Shown: piece after piece, positions 7,114 to 13,137 of the stretch
How the letters are laid out: the number at the start of each line of letters is the position of its first letter
Position numbering within the stretch: position 1 is the first letter of the stretch
DNA from: a virus
Reading direction: 5' to 3' (one strand)
Length of the DNA stretch: 21,213 bases
Virus record (IMG/VR): IMGVR_UViG_3300027833_001638
Location: 1 to 21,213 of that record
Position numbers and translations under genes: made by a program
Notes under the pieces: generated by a model
Databases searched by the model: none
Seen by the model: only the letters and a program-made list of their open reading frames with translations
Told to the model about the DNA's origin: nothing

Positions 7114-7649
7114 AAGTTACAAATATAGAAAGAACTAAGTGGGGTTCGTATGAAGACAGAACCAATAGTTATGATGACAATACAGATATTCAAATTTTTT
7201 GCAATATGGTAAAAACTAATGAGTCTCTAAAGAATTATCTTACTTCTTTCTTAACTGAAACACCCGATGTCCTTAGACCAAAACCTCATGGTGATTATGG
7301 TGTGGATTTGGGTATTGTTCATAACGATGAATTAGTTGCAACAATTGATTTAGAAAGGTGGAGTGCATGGAACGAGGAATGGCCTAGTTACTATAGATAT
7401 ATTCACTTCCTTGCAAGAAAAGAGAAGTTCCTTAACCAACACGAATCCCCATTCTTCATGGCATTTCTCAACTTTAAACGAGATAAAGTGTTGATGATAT
7501 CAAAAGACGATATACAAAAATATCCAACTAAAGAAAAGTTTTTCCAAGTAAAAAATAGGACAGACATGGTAAGAGAATTGCCTCTATCGGTTGGACATGT
7601 ATTTGGTGAGAATATTACTGAAAAGGAAAGGAGTATATTTTACAAATGA
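7110..7649 (+). CDS. Hypothetical protein, 179 aa
   Basis: Not recognised. The middle (about 55-85) reads DYGVDLGIVHNDELVATIDLE, a beta-hairpin with spaced acidic residues, followed by aromatic-rich WSAWNEEWPSYYRYIHF and a strand FFMAFLNFKRDKVLMIS. The C-terminal region has several basic residues. The layout recalls small restriction-fold nucleases, but the required lysine is not in place (ID-L-E-R), so I do not call it one. It overlaps both neighbours by 4 nt (ATGA), so the SleB gene, this gene and the next are translationally coupled. Confidence 0.75.
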   Translation: MKVTNIERTKWGSYEDRTNSYDDNTDIQIFCNMVKTNESLKNYLTSFLTETPDVLRPKPHGDYGVDLGIVHNDELVATIDLERWSAWNEEWPSYYRYIHFLARKEKFLNQHESPFFMAFLNFKRDKVLMISKDDIQKYPTKEKFFQVKNRTDMVRELPLSVGHVFGENITEKERSIFYK

Positions 7650-8188
7650 ACATATTTTACTTAGACAACGACCCAGTCAAATGTGCAGAGATGCATTGTG
7701 ACAAACATATAGTCAAGATGATTATAGAGTATGCACAACTCATGTCCACAGCACATAGAATGTTAGATGGAGAACATTACATCGATGCATCTAGTGGTCG
7801 TAGAATACAAAGATGGAGATTACAAGATGGAGATATGGATGCAGTTGTTTATAAAGCAGGTCACACAGGACACCCTAGTGCAATTTGGACAAGAGAGAAT
7901 GCAGTTCATTACCAATATGTTTACGACTTATTTGTTGCCTGTTGTGATGAGTACACATTACGTTATGGTAAGATACACCTTACTGATTCAAAACTAAGGG
8001 ACTGTCTGAACGTCCTACCGAACAATATTAGTCTTTGTGGATGGAGAGAACCACCTCAGTGTATGCCTGATGATGTCAAGGATAAATCAGTCATCAATGC
8101 ATACCATAAATACTATCAAGAATATAAAAAGGATTTTGCAGTATGGACTGCAAGACCAACACCCGAGTTCATGTATGCCAACTTATGA
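7646..8188 (+). CDS. Conserved phage protein with His/Cys-rich helices, 180 aa
   Basis: Residues 1-40 contain NIFYLDNDPVKCAEMHCDKH and a helix IVKMIIEYAQLMSTAHRML; about 70-105 read GHTGHPSAIWTRENAVHYQY and then EYTLRYGKIHL; the C-terminus has YHKYYQEYKKDFAVWTARPTP. Proteins with this His/Cys-bearing opening and HPS..W..E...Y segment are, as I remember, widespread in marine T4-like phages and unnamed. Clustered His, Cys and Asp suggest metal binding. The gene overlaps its neighbours by 4 and 14 nt. Function unknown. Confidence 0.8.
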   Translation: MNIFYLDNDPVKCAEMHCDKHIVKMIIEYAQLMSTAHRMLDGEHYIDASSGRRIQRWRLQDGDMDAVVYKAGHTGHPSAIWTRENAVHYQYVYDLFVACCDEYTLRYGKIHLTDSKLRDCLNVLPNNISLCGWREPPQCMPDDVKDKSVINAYHKYYQEYKKDFAVWTARPTPEFMYANL

Positions 8189-8495
8189 TTTTAAAAACAG
8201 TGAGACAGGTGAAGTCACAGAACACTTCATGTCTTATAAAGTTTTAGACCAATTCAAAAAAGATAATCCTTCACTATCACAAGTTATCGGAGCTCCACAA
8301 ATCGTGGGTGGTACTGGTGACAGAGTTAAGACAGATGATGGATTCAAAGCAGTTCTATCTAAAATCGGAGAGAACTATAAAGGTTCTGATTTAGATAAAA
8401 AGGTAAACCCACAATCTGCAAAGGATATCAAGACAAGACAGATTGTTTCAAAACATATGGATATCCAATCGGGAAAGACAAAGTTCCAAAAATAA
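8175..8495 (+). CDS. FmdB-like N-terminus protein lacking zinc cysteines, 106 aa
   Basis: The start is ATG 8175, inside the previous gene; a longer open frame to 8037 is only read-through of the overlap. The opening MPTYDFKNSETGEVTEHFMS follows the layout of FmdB-type zinc ribbons (MPTYxYxC..CG..xE....), but the CxxC is replaced by NSETGE and the whole protein has no cysteine. The rest is basic and helical with NPSLSQVIGAPQIVGG, which also fits the FmdB pattern (P.V..G), and a Lys-rich tail. Such versions are known to me from marine T4-like phages. Role unknown. It is the last gene of the unit begun at cassette 3. Confidence 0.75.
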   Translation: MPTYDFKNSETGEVTEHFMSYKVLDQFKKDNPSLSQVIGAPQIVGGTGDRVKTDDGFKAVLSKIGENYKGSDLDKKVNPQSAKDIKTRQIVSKHMDIQSGKTKFQK

Positions 8496-8503
8496 AAAAC
8501 CCC

Positions 8504-8532
8504 TAGACAAACATTGACATACAGAGTATAAT
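8504..8532 (+). promoter_or_regulatory. Sigma70-type promoter ahead of the exonuclease gene
   Basis: TAGACA (8504-8509), a 17-nt spacer and a perfect TATAAT (8527-8532). The -10 box is only 5 nt before ATG 8538, so a transcript from it would start at about the start codon. A perfect TTGACA at 8514-8519 is also present; its matching -10 would be TATGAA at 8537-8542. This promoter does not share the spacer of the cassettes at 4544, 4857 and 5277. It likely starts the replication block. Confidence 0.65.
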
Positions 8533-8537
8533 ACATT

Positions 8538-9209
8538 ATGAAAGAATTTACATGCACACTGGGTGATTTAGAATCACTACAAGATAACATGACTCGTGGT
8601 CAAGAGAACGGGAAGAGGTTTTATCAAACACCCGATGGACAAAAATACCCAAGTGTTACAACCGTAACAGGACTACTCACAAGAGACCACATTAAGTTGT
8701 GGAGAGAACGAGTAGGTGAAGAAGTTGCAAACAAGATTTCAAGTGTCGCTGCAAGACGTGGTACTAAGATGCATTCTTTGTTTGAACAATACCTTCGTGC
8801 AGAAGAAGAGTTAGTCTTTGAAAATATCTTAGACGAGTCTATGTTCAAAGCAGTACAACCAGTTTTAGACGATATCATTCCAGTTGCTTTAGAAGCAGGA
8901 ATGTATAGTGACTCCTTACAAATGGCAGGTCAAGTAGACTGTATTGGTTTTTGGGATAACGAACTTTGTATTATAGACTTTAAGACTAGTGCAAAGTATA
9001 AAGAAGAATATATGGCCGACCCTTGGTTTCATCAGATGACTGCATATGCAATCATGGTTGAGGAACTTACAGGTGAGGAAATAGATTCAATAGTAGCAGT
9101 TGTTGCTGTTGATGGAGGAGGGGTTCAAGTCTTTGAGGCAGACCCTAGAGATTATGTTGAGAAACTATACGAGTTAAGAAATCGTTATAGTACATTATAC
9201 GGAGTATAA
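8538..9209 (+). CDS. PD-(D/E)XK exonuclease (RecB-like nuclease domain)
   Basis: A 223-residue single-domain nuclease of the RecB/Cas4-like PD-(D/E)XK superfamily. Visible landmarks: KYPSVTTVTGLL near the N-terminus (about 36-47), the helical GTKMHSLFEQYL (about 75-86) with the conserved His, AGQVDCIGFWD (about 134-144) giving the catalytic Asp, IIDFKTS (about 149-155) giving the D-x-K pair, and the Gln/Tyr helix FHQMTAYAIMVEEL. A 5'-3' DNA exonuclease role in replication or recombination, or degradation of host DNA, is likely. Start choice is uncertain: ATG 8538 has no Shine-Dalgarno and lies at the expected transcription start; the next Met (8589) would still leave the domain intact. The next gene follows after 2 nt. 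Confidence 0.88.
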   Translation: MKEFTCTLGDLESLQDNMTRGQENGKRFYQTPDGQKYPSVTTVTGLLTRDHIKLWRERVGEEVANKISSVAARRGTKMHSLFEQYLRAEEELVFENILDESMFKAVQPVLDDIIPVALEAGMYSDSLQMAGQVDCIGFWDNELCIIDFKTSAKYKEEYMADPWFHQMTAYAIMVEELTGEEIDSIVAVVAVDGGGVQVFEADPRDYVEKLYELRNRYSTLYGV

Positions 9210-9211
9210 GA

Positions 9212-9484
9212 ATGGGAATTAGATTTATAGAAAACGAATGGCATCAAACTAAAATTGCTAATCAGAAGGAAGTTGAGTTAGAAATGTTAACAGAGATTGG
9301 AGTCACAGAAGAAGAGTTCATGTGTTTCCTTGAAGATGAGTTTGAAGAACTTTCAGACGATAAACAAGATGCAATCAATAATCTTATAATGGATTTAGAT
9401 ACACTTGACTCATACGAAGATATGTGGACTATGAGAAAAGGTGGTTTCGATACTACTTACGAACTAGGTGAACTAGAAGGATAG
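9212..9484 (+). CDS. Hypothetical acidic protein, 90 aa
   Basis: A strongly acidic 90-residue protein (many Glu and Asp, e.g. LEDEFEELSDDKQDAINNL) predicted all-helical. It begins 2 nt after the exonuclease stop and ends 2 nt before the gp33-like gene. Its acidity would fit an inhibitor or DNA mimic that binds a basic protein surface, but that is a guess from composition and context. No family is recognised. Confidence 0.75.
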   Translation: MGIRFIENEWHQTKIANQKEVELEMLTEIGVTEEEFMCFLEDEFEELSDDKQDAINNLIMDLDTLDSYEDMWTMRKGGFDTTYELGELEG

Positions 9485-9486
9485 TC

Positions 9487-9720
9487 ATGATAAGTAAAAA
9501 AGAATTTACAGATAAAGTAGAGAAGTTGGTGTTAATGGGAAGTGATGTACTAAGTGCAATCATTAAAATTTGTGAGGACAACAACCTCGAACCCGAAGCA
9601 TCAAAGAGATTAATCTCAACTCCTCTCAAAGAGAAGTTAGCTGATGAAGCAAAGGGACTGAACCTTATCAATCGTGGTGAGAATTCAGTCGGAACAATAA
9701 CCAAGTTTTTCACACAATAG
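9487..9720 (+). CDS. 33: Probable late-transcription coactivator (gp33-like)
   Basis: A 77-residue helical protein. The pattern FTDKVEKLVL...LSAIIKICEDNNLEPEASKRLISTPLKEKL..EAKGLNLI resembles, from memory, the short gp33 homologues of marine T4-like phages (V.KIV....Y.DAVI.YCE...LE......LI...LK.K.E.EA..LN). In T4, gp33 bridges RNA polymerase, the sliding clamp and gp55 to activate late promoters. It is shorter than T4 gp33 (112 aa), as in other marine relatives. Late-promoter-like sites at 18558-18595 fit the presence of such a factor. The assignment rests on pattern similarity alone. Confidence 0.6.
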   Translation: MISKKEFTDKVEKLVLMGSDVLSAIIKICEDNNLEPEASKRLISTPLKEKLADEAKGLNLINRGENSVGTITKFFTQ

Positions 9721-9729
9721 GAGAAAATT

Positions 9730-10047
9730 ATGAAAAAAGGTGATATCGTCACAGTAGTGACAATTAGTGGTGAGTATGTAGGTGTACTCGAATCAACAAC
9801 AGATGCTGGAGTTGCAATAGAAGACCCAAGGATGATTCTATCTAACCCGAATGATGGGTCGATGGGATTTGCAAAAGGACTAGCTGCAACAGGACAAGAG
9901 AATCCACCCCATGCAATATTTCAACAAGTAGTATTCGTTGTACCAACAGCAGAACATGTTGCAGATGCACATATGATTGCAACTGGTAAAAAGGAAGCTT
10001 CTAAGATTGAAGTACCTGCACAGAAAAAAATTATTGCACCCAAATAA
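9730..10047 (+). CDS. Conserved small protein with Sm-like opening, 105 aa
   Basis: Residues 1-35 (MKKGDIVTVVTISGEYVGVL then a strand with ED-PRMI) look like an Sm/LSm-type beta-barrel beginning: KKGD.V.V.T..GEYVG.L....D..V.I..PRM. The middle contains MGFAKGLAATGQENPPHAIF and a hydrophobic strand QQVVFVVPT; the C-terminus is Lys-rich and likely disordered. Homologues are, as I recall, common in marine T4-like phages without a known role. A strong AGGAG Shine-Dalgarno sequence lies 8 nt before the ATG, the best in this block, which suggests abundant expression. Confidence 0.8.
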   Translation: MKKGDIVTVVTISGEYVGVLESTTDAGVAIEDPRMILSNPNDGSMGFAKGLAATGQENPPHAIFQQVVFVVPTAEHVADAHMIATGKKEASKIEVPAQKKIIAPK

Positions 10048-10060
10048 GGAATCGTAGGTA

Positions 10061-10432
10061 ATGGAAGTAATGACACATACGAAGAAGGCAATTCTATTAA
10101 GAAGTAACGGTACACCCGTTAACGAATATAATACTGTGCCTCAATTGATTCAAAAGATTGCATTGTGGCATCAAGATAGAAACCTCATTGAGGGTTCAAC
10201 AGACAAAGACCAGTACATGAAACTCATACAGGAATGTGGTGAGTTGTCCGATAACATCTGTAAGAACAAAGACATTGCAGATGACATTGGTGACATCATG
10301 GTAGTGTTAATTAACATTGCAGTCCGTAATGGTCTATCCATAGAACATTGTTTAGAGGTTGCATACCACGACATCAAAGACCGTAAAGGTACGATGGTAG
10401 ATGGGGTCTTTATCAAAGAAGACTTACGATGA
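10061..10432 (+). CDS. MazG-like nucleoside triphosphate pyrophosphohydrolase
   Basis: A 123-residue all-alpha NTP pyrophosphohydrolase. After a beta-like opening, residues about 24-45 form helix 1 (LIQKIALWHQDRNLI); the metal-binding signature follows as KLIQECGELSDNI (E..GE, about 53-65) and IADDIGDIMVVLINIA (D..D, about 71-86), with a final helix LEVAYHDIKDRKG. MazG-type enzymes convert NTPs or dNTPs to monophosphates; phage versions have been proposed to act on (p)ppGpp or on the nucleotide pool. Substrate cannot be read here. Start ATG 10061 has AAGGA 10 nt upstream; ATG 10070 is also possible. It overlaps gp59 by 4 nt. Confidence 0.85.
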   Translation: MEVMTHTKKAILLRSNGTPVNEYNTVPQLIQKIALWHQDRNLIEGSTDKDQYMKLIQECGELSDNICKNKDIADDIGDIMVVLINIAVRNGLSIEHCLEVAYHDIKDRKGTMVDGVFIKEDLR

Positions 10433-11022
10433 CCAGTAGAGAAGGATATGATGCATACACATTGTACCTTGGAATAAAGTTACACTTCTATTCTAAAGGT
10501 TATGATTTTATTAAGTACAATGGTAAAGTAAAGTCAGATATCAATTCCTTCTTAAAACGTAAAGACAAGTATCACTTTGGTAAATTGTTTAGAACGTATA
10601 AACAAGAACTGCAAGATTTCTATATTGCAAATCTGTCCTTTAAAGACTATTGGGCGGGTGACCTTTTAGATGCTGAATGTGATAAGAGATATAGAGAATG
10701 GAAAGGTAGACAACAGAAAATGTCTTACATGTTTAAGACTGATGTGTCTGATTTACTTTTAAAGAAAACAATCAACCAAGTACTAGAGGTAAAAAATGGA
10801 CAACATCCTCTTCTACTTAAATCCTATTTAGCTAAGAAGACTTCTTTAGAAACTATGTGCATATTGGATGACATCATAGGGTTTACTAAAGATTGGGAGA
10901 GATTAATATCAGAACAAATCGTGTACCCCGAAGTTCAGTTGAAATTGAACAAGTACAAAGCTTTCGTCTCAGTAGATGTGAACAAGTACAAGAACCTGTT
11001 AATGGACATATGCAAGAAGTAA
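10429..11022 (+). CDS. 59: gp59 helicase loader
   Basis: In T4, gp59 binds fork DNA and gp32 and loads the gp41 helicase. Similarity to T4 gp59 is visible along the length: YDAYTLYLGIKLHFYSKGYD (T4 has a YKLYLMIKQH.....YDVIKYN block), FIKYNGKV, KRKDKYHFGKLFRTYK (T4 RRDKYFFQKLSEKYK), FYIANLSF, and an Asp-rich GDLLDAECDKRYREW (T4 GDISDADALVFYREY). It is 197 residues against 217 in T4. Its stop lies 13 nt inside the following gene. Placement two genes before gp32, its partner, supports the call. Confidence 0.9.
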   Translation: MTSREGYDAYTLYLGIKLHFYSKGYDFIKYNGKVKSDINSFLKRKDKYHFGKLFRTYKQELQDFYIANLSFKDYWAGDLLDAECDKRYREWKGRQQKMSYMFKTDVSDLLLKKTINQVLEVKNGQHPLLLKSYLAKKTSLETMCILDDIIGFTKDWERLISEQIVYPEVQLKLNKYKAFVSVDVNKYKNLLMDICKK

Positions 11023-11720
11023 CAATATTAGGTAACGGCCCAAGTAGAGTAGGTTTTGACTTCTCTAGTGTCACACATGAAGTGTGGGGTTGTAATGCAA
11101 TCCATAGAGACACTAACGAGTGTGACATAGTGTTTGCAGTAGATATGCCTGTACAGAAAGAGTTAGTTACCTCAGATTACTATAGAGGTAATCTAGTTGC
11201 ATTTGCAGATATCGACCCACTACCAATTGAACTGTTTGGAAGTCTTGCTTCTACTATGGAAGGTGTATGTGAAGTCAATATTAAAGATGATGACACACAC
11301 TTTATGATACAAGGTGATGGAGAGTCCACAGATTTTTTGGGTCTAATACGTCCCGATTTAATTGTTACCTATGATACCCCTTTACTGAGAAACCTGTTTA
11401 CAGGAATGTCTGCATTAGGGTTTGCAATGGACAATGGTTATGAACGAGTCAATCTGATTGGTTTTGATGCATTGGAAGGTGACAACTTTGAAAACATTTA
11501 TGAAGGTAGTGTAAACTATATGCATAAATACAATACCGAGTCTGAAGTGCTTAATGCACAACGGAGTCAGTTCATTGCACTCTTAAGGGAGTACAATGAT
11601 TGTTCAGTATACTTAGGAAACCCTCTTGACAAAGGAAGGTCTATGAAGTATAATGAACTATCTTATTATGAAGTAAGTGAAGAATGGATTTTAGGTCAAG
11701 GCCTTAAGTCTTTAATATAA
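11010..11720 (+). CDS. DUF115/sialyltransferase-like fold protein, 236 aa
   Basis: The true start is ATG 11010 (MQEVTILGNGPSR); a longer frame to 10893 is read-through of gp59. An N-terminal Rossmann-like glycine motif, ILGNGPSR (about 5-12), is followed by CNAIHRDT and DIVFAVDMP; later FTGMSALGFAMDNGYERVNLIGFD (about 129-152) resembles the G..A...A...GYK.I.L.G.D segment of DUF115 and GT42 sialyltransferase-like proteins. Those families handle nucleotide-activated sugars or pterin diphosphates. The enzyme activity here is not determined. The position between gp59 and gp32 is surprising for a sugar enzyme, so a nucleotide-related role is possible. Confidence 0.75.
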   Translation: MQEVTILGNGPSRVGFDFSSVTHEVWGCNAIHRDTNECDIVFAVDMPVQKELVTSDYYRGNLVAFADIDPLPIELFGSLASTMEGVCEVNIKDDDTHFMIQGDGESTDFLGLIRPDLIVTYDTPLLRNLFTGMSALGFAMDNGYERVNLIGFDALEGDNFENIYEGSVNYMHKYNTESEVLNAQRSQFIALLREYNDCSVYLGNPLDKGRSMKYNELSYYEVSEEWILGQGLKSLI

Positions 11721-11724
11721 TTGT

Positions 11725-11757
11725 TAATAAAATTGTAATAAAATTGTAATACAATAG
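11725..11757 (+). promoter_or_regulatory. Three tandem 11-mers, putative gp32 autogenous operator
   Basis: TAATAAAATTG occurs at 11725-11735 and again directly at 11736-11746; a third unit, TAATACAATAG (2 mismatches), fills 11747-11757 and runs into the AGGAG Shine-Dalgarno sequence at 11756-11760. The leader has almost no G or C and should be single-stranded in RNA. T4 gp32 represses its own mRNA by binding a similar unstructured A/U-rich stretch over the ribosome-binding site. A role as operator is therefore inferred. Confidence 0.65.
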
Positions 11758-11766
11758 GAGAATACA

Positions 11767-12663
11767 ATGAGTAGTAGTTTAGATAAACTAAGAGCAGCAA
11801 TGGAAACTGCTTCCCCATCCGATGGTGGAAAACAAAAATCCTTCAGTGACGACACAATGTGGAAACCCGAACTAGATAAAACTGGTAATGGTTATGCAGT
11901 GGTTCGTTTCTTACCTACCCCCGAGGGAGAAGAGATGCCATGGGTATCATACTTTGACCACGGATTCCAAGGCCCAGGCGGATGGTATATTGAGAAGTCT
12001 TTAACGACTCTTAGTAAACAAGACCCTGTATCTGAATACAATACCGAGTTGTGGAATACTGGGATTGAAGCAAACAAAGATATTGCTAGGAAACAAAAAC
12101 GCAGACTGCACTATGTTTCTAATGTCTATGTTGTATCAGACCCTAAAAATCCTGCTAACGAAGGTAAAGTGTTTAAGTATAGATTTGGTAAAAAAATCTT
12201 TGAAGCTCTTAAGGAAGCAATCTCACCTGCATTTGAAGATGAGAAAGCAATTAATCCTTTTGACTTGAGAGGAGAAGGTGCTAATTTCAAAATCAAAATC
12301 CGTAAGGTTGATGGTTACTGGAATTATGATAAATCAGAATTTTCTGATACTGCACCATTATTTGATGACGAAAATAAGTTGAGTGGTATATATACACAAC
12401 TACATTCATTATCGGGTATTATTGCACCAAGTGAATTCAAGACTTATGAAGAACTCAAAGAGAAACTTCAAAGAGTACTTGGAAGTGCTGGTACTACTTC
12501 AACTGCAGAAAGTATTGCAGAAGACTTGGACGAAGTTCCATGGTCTAATGTAAACACTGATACAGTTGCAGCGGAACCTGTAATCTCATCAGCTGAGTCA
12601 ACTCCACAAGTGGAAGAAGATGATGCGATGGATTACTTTAAGAACCTAGCTAACGAAAGTTAA
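11767..12663 (+). CDS. 32: gp32 single-stranded DNA-binding protein
   Basis: The phage SSB, which coats single-stranded DNA in replication and recombination and recruits gp59. A basic N-terminal region with SSSLDKLRAAM resembles the cooperativity (B) domain. The core has YAVVRFLPTPEGEEMPWVSY, HGFQGPGGWYIEKS, and DPVSEYNTELWNTG followed by KQKRRLHYVSNVYVVSDP, which is the layout of marine phage gp32. The C-terminus is acidic (VEEDDAMDYFKNL), as needed for partner binding. At 298 residues it is about T4 size (301). There is no cysteine anywhere, so the T4 zinc site (His-Cys3) is missing. Strong AGGAG lies 6 nt before the ATG. Confidence 0.93.
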   Translation: MSSSLDKLRAAMETASPSDGGKQKSFSDDTMWKPELDKTGNGYAVVRFLPTPEGEEMPWVSYFDHGFQGPGGWYIEKSLTTLSKQDPVSEYNTELWNTGIEANKDIARKQKRRLHYVSNVYVVSDPKNPANEGKVFKYRFGKKIFEALKEAISPAFEDEKAINPFDLRGEGANFKIKIRKVDGYWNYDKSEFSDTAPLFDDENKLSGIYTQLHSLSGIIAPSEFKTYEELKEKLQRVLGSAGTTSTAESIAEDLDEVPWSNVNTDTVAAEPVISSAESTPQVEEDDAMDYFKNLANES

Positions 12664-12871
12664 TTAGAGTTCTTAGTTGGGATGGTCTCATTATATTAAT
12701 GATATACTGTGAAAGTGAGACCATACACTAAGACCGTGGATTTACTCTTCTTAGAAGAGTGGGGGTACTTAGTAAGGGAAAGGTTAACAGCAAACATTGC
12801 GGGTTAATCGGTTAGGAGCGGGTATGCTGTAAAGCGTGGGGCGACTTAACACTTTTATTAATAGGAAATAC
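12664..12871 (+). ncRNA. Structured 5' leader (possible cis-regulatory RNA) of phage bS21
   Basis: 208 nt without a gene, containing four hairpins. (1) ATGGTCTCA 12682-12690 pairs perfectly with 12716-12724 around an inner TATAT/ATATA stem. (2) ACTAAG 12727-12732 pairs with 12768-12773, extended by ACC/GGT, with an inner 7-bp stem ACTCTTC/GAAGAGT (12744-12760). (3) TTAAC 12784-12788 pairs with 12803-12807 over GCAA/TTGC. (4) 12823-12838 is a 6-bp hairpin with a GUAA (GNRA) loop. Local G+C and G runs are clearly higher than in neighbours. TTAAC recurs at 12846-12850, an alternative partner for 12803-12807 close to the AGGA at 12863. No U tract follows any hairpin. Autoregulation by bS21 is a hypothesis. 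Confidence 0.55.
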
Positions 12872-13123
12872 ATGAAATACGATAACAAGAATAGACCAAA
12901 AAGAGACTTCAAAAATACTGAAGTTCCCTTCGATATTATGCTCAGACAATTTAAAAAATATTGTGAGAGGAAAGGTATTGTAGAAGAGGTAAGAGAAAGA
13001 AGGTATTTCTTGAAACCATCATTCATTAAGAATGAGAAGAACCAAAAACAAAAACGTAGAAACGAGTTAAATAGAATTCGTGCATCTAAGTCTGTTAGAA
13101 GACCAACAGGATTGCAACGATAG
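12872..13123 (+). CDS. rpsU: Phage-encoded ribosomal protein bS21
   Basis: The 83-residue product has the bS21 core at about residues 18-48: VPFDIMLRQFKKYCERKGIV then EEVRERRYFLKPS, which follows E. coli bS21 (EPFD.ALR.FKR.CE.AG...EVR.R....KP) almost position by position. A very basic helical tail with KNQKQKRRNELNR comes next. A 13-residue basic extension precedes the core. bS21 is the last small-subunit protein to join, near the 16S anti-Shine-Dalgarno region, and affects mRNA choice. bS21 genes are known in some phages, including pelagiphage HTVC008M. Start ATG 12872 has AGGA 5 nt upstream; the frame's earlier GTG 12836 lies in the structured leader and adds a non-homologous extension. Confidence 0.92.
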   Translation: MKYDNKNRPKRDFKNTEVPFDIMLRQFKKYCERKGIVEEVRERRYFLKPSFIKNEKNQKQKRRNELNRIRASKSVRRPTGLQR

Positions 13124-13137
13124 AATAGGAATTAGAC

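Noticed and set aside
7110-7649. PD-(D/E)XK nuclease in the 179-aa protein
   Set aside because: DYGVDLG...ATIDLER has the acidic spacing but Arg in place of the catalytic Lys and no supporting helix motif.
8037-8174. Longer N-terminus for the FmdB-like gene
   Set aside because: It lies wholly inside the preceding gene in another frame; MPTYDF at 8175 matches the family start.
8514-8532. TTGACA (8514) paired with TATAAT (8527)
   Set aside because: Only 7 nt separate them, far too short for sigma70; TAGACA at 8504 gives the correct 17.
10893-11009. Longer N-terminus for the DUF115-like gene
   Set aside because: It is read-through of the gp59 3' end; the Rossmann-type opening begins at ATG 11010.
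12682-12760. Rho-independent terminator after gp32 (9-bp stem at 12682-12724 or CTCTTCTTAGAAGAG)
   Set aside because: Neither stem is followed by a U tract; the second is followed by TGGGGG. They fit a structured leader better.
12664-12871. A tRNA gene in the structured gap
   Set aside because: No TTCGA-type T loop, no 7-bp acceptor pairing in the right geometry and no CCA end; the hairpins are not in cloverleaf order.
12836-12871. Upstream GTG start for bS21
   Set aside because: It lies within the GNRA hairpin, adds 12 residues unlike bS21 and has no Shine-Dalgarno; ATG 12872 has AGGA at good spacing.
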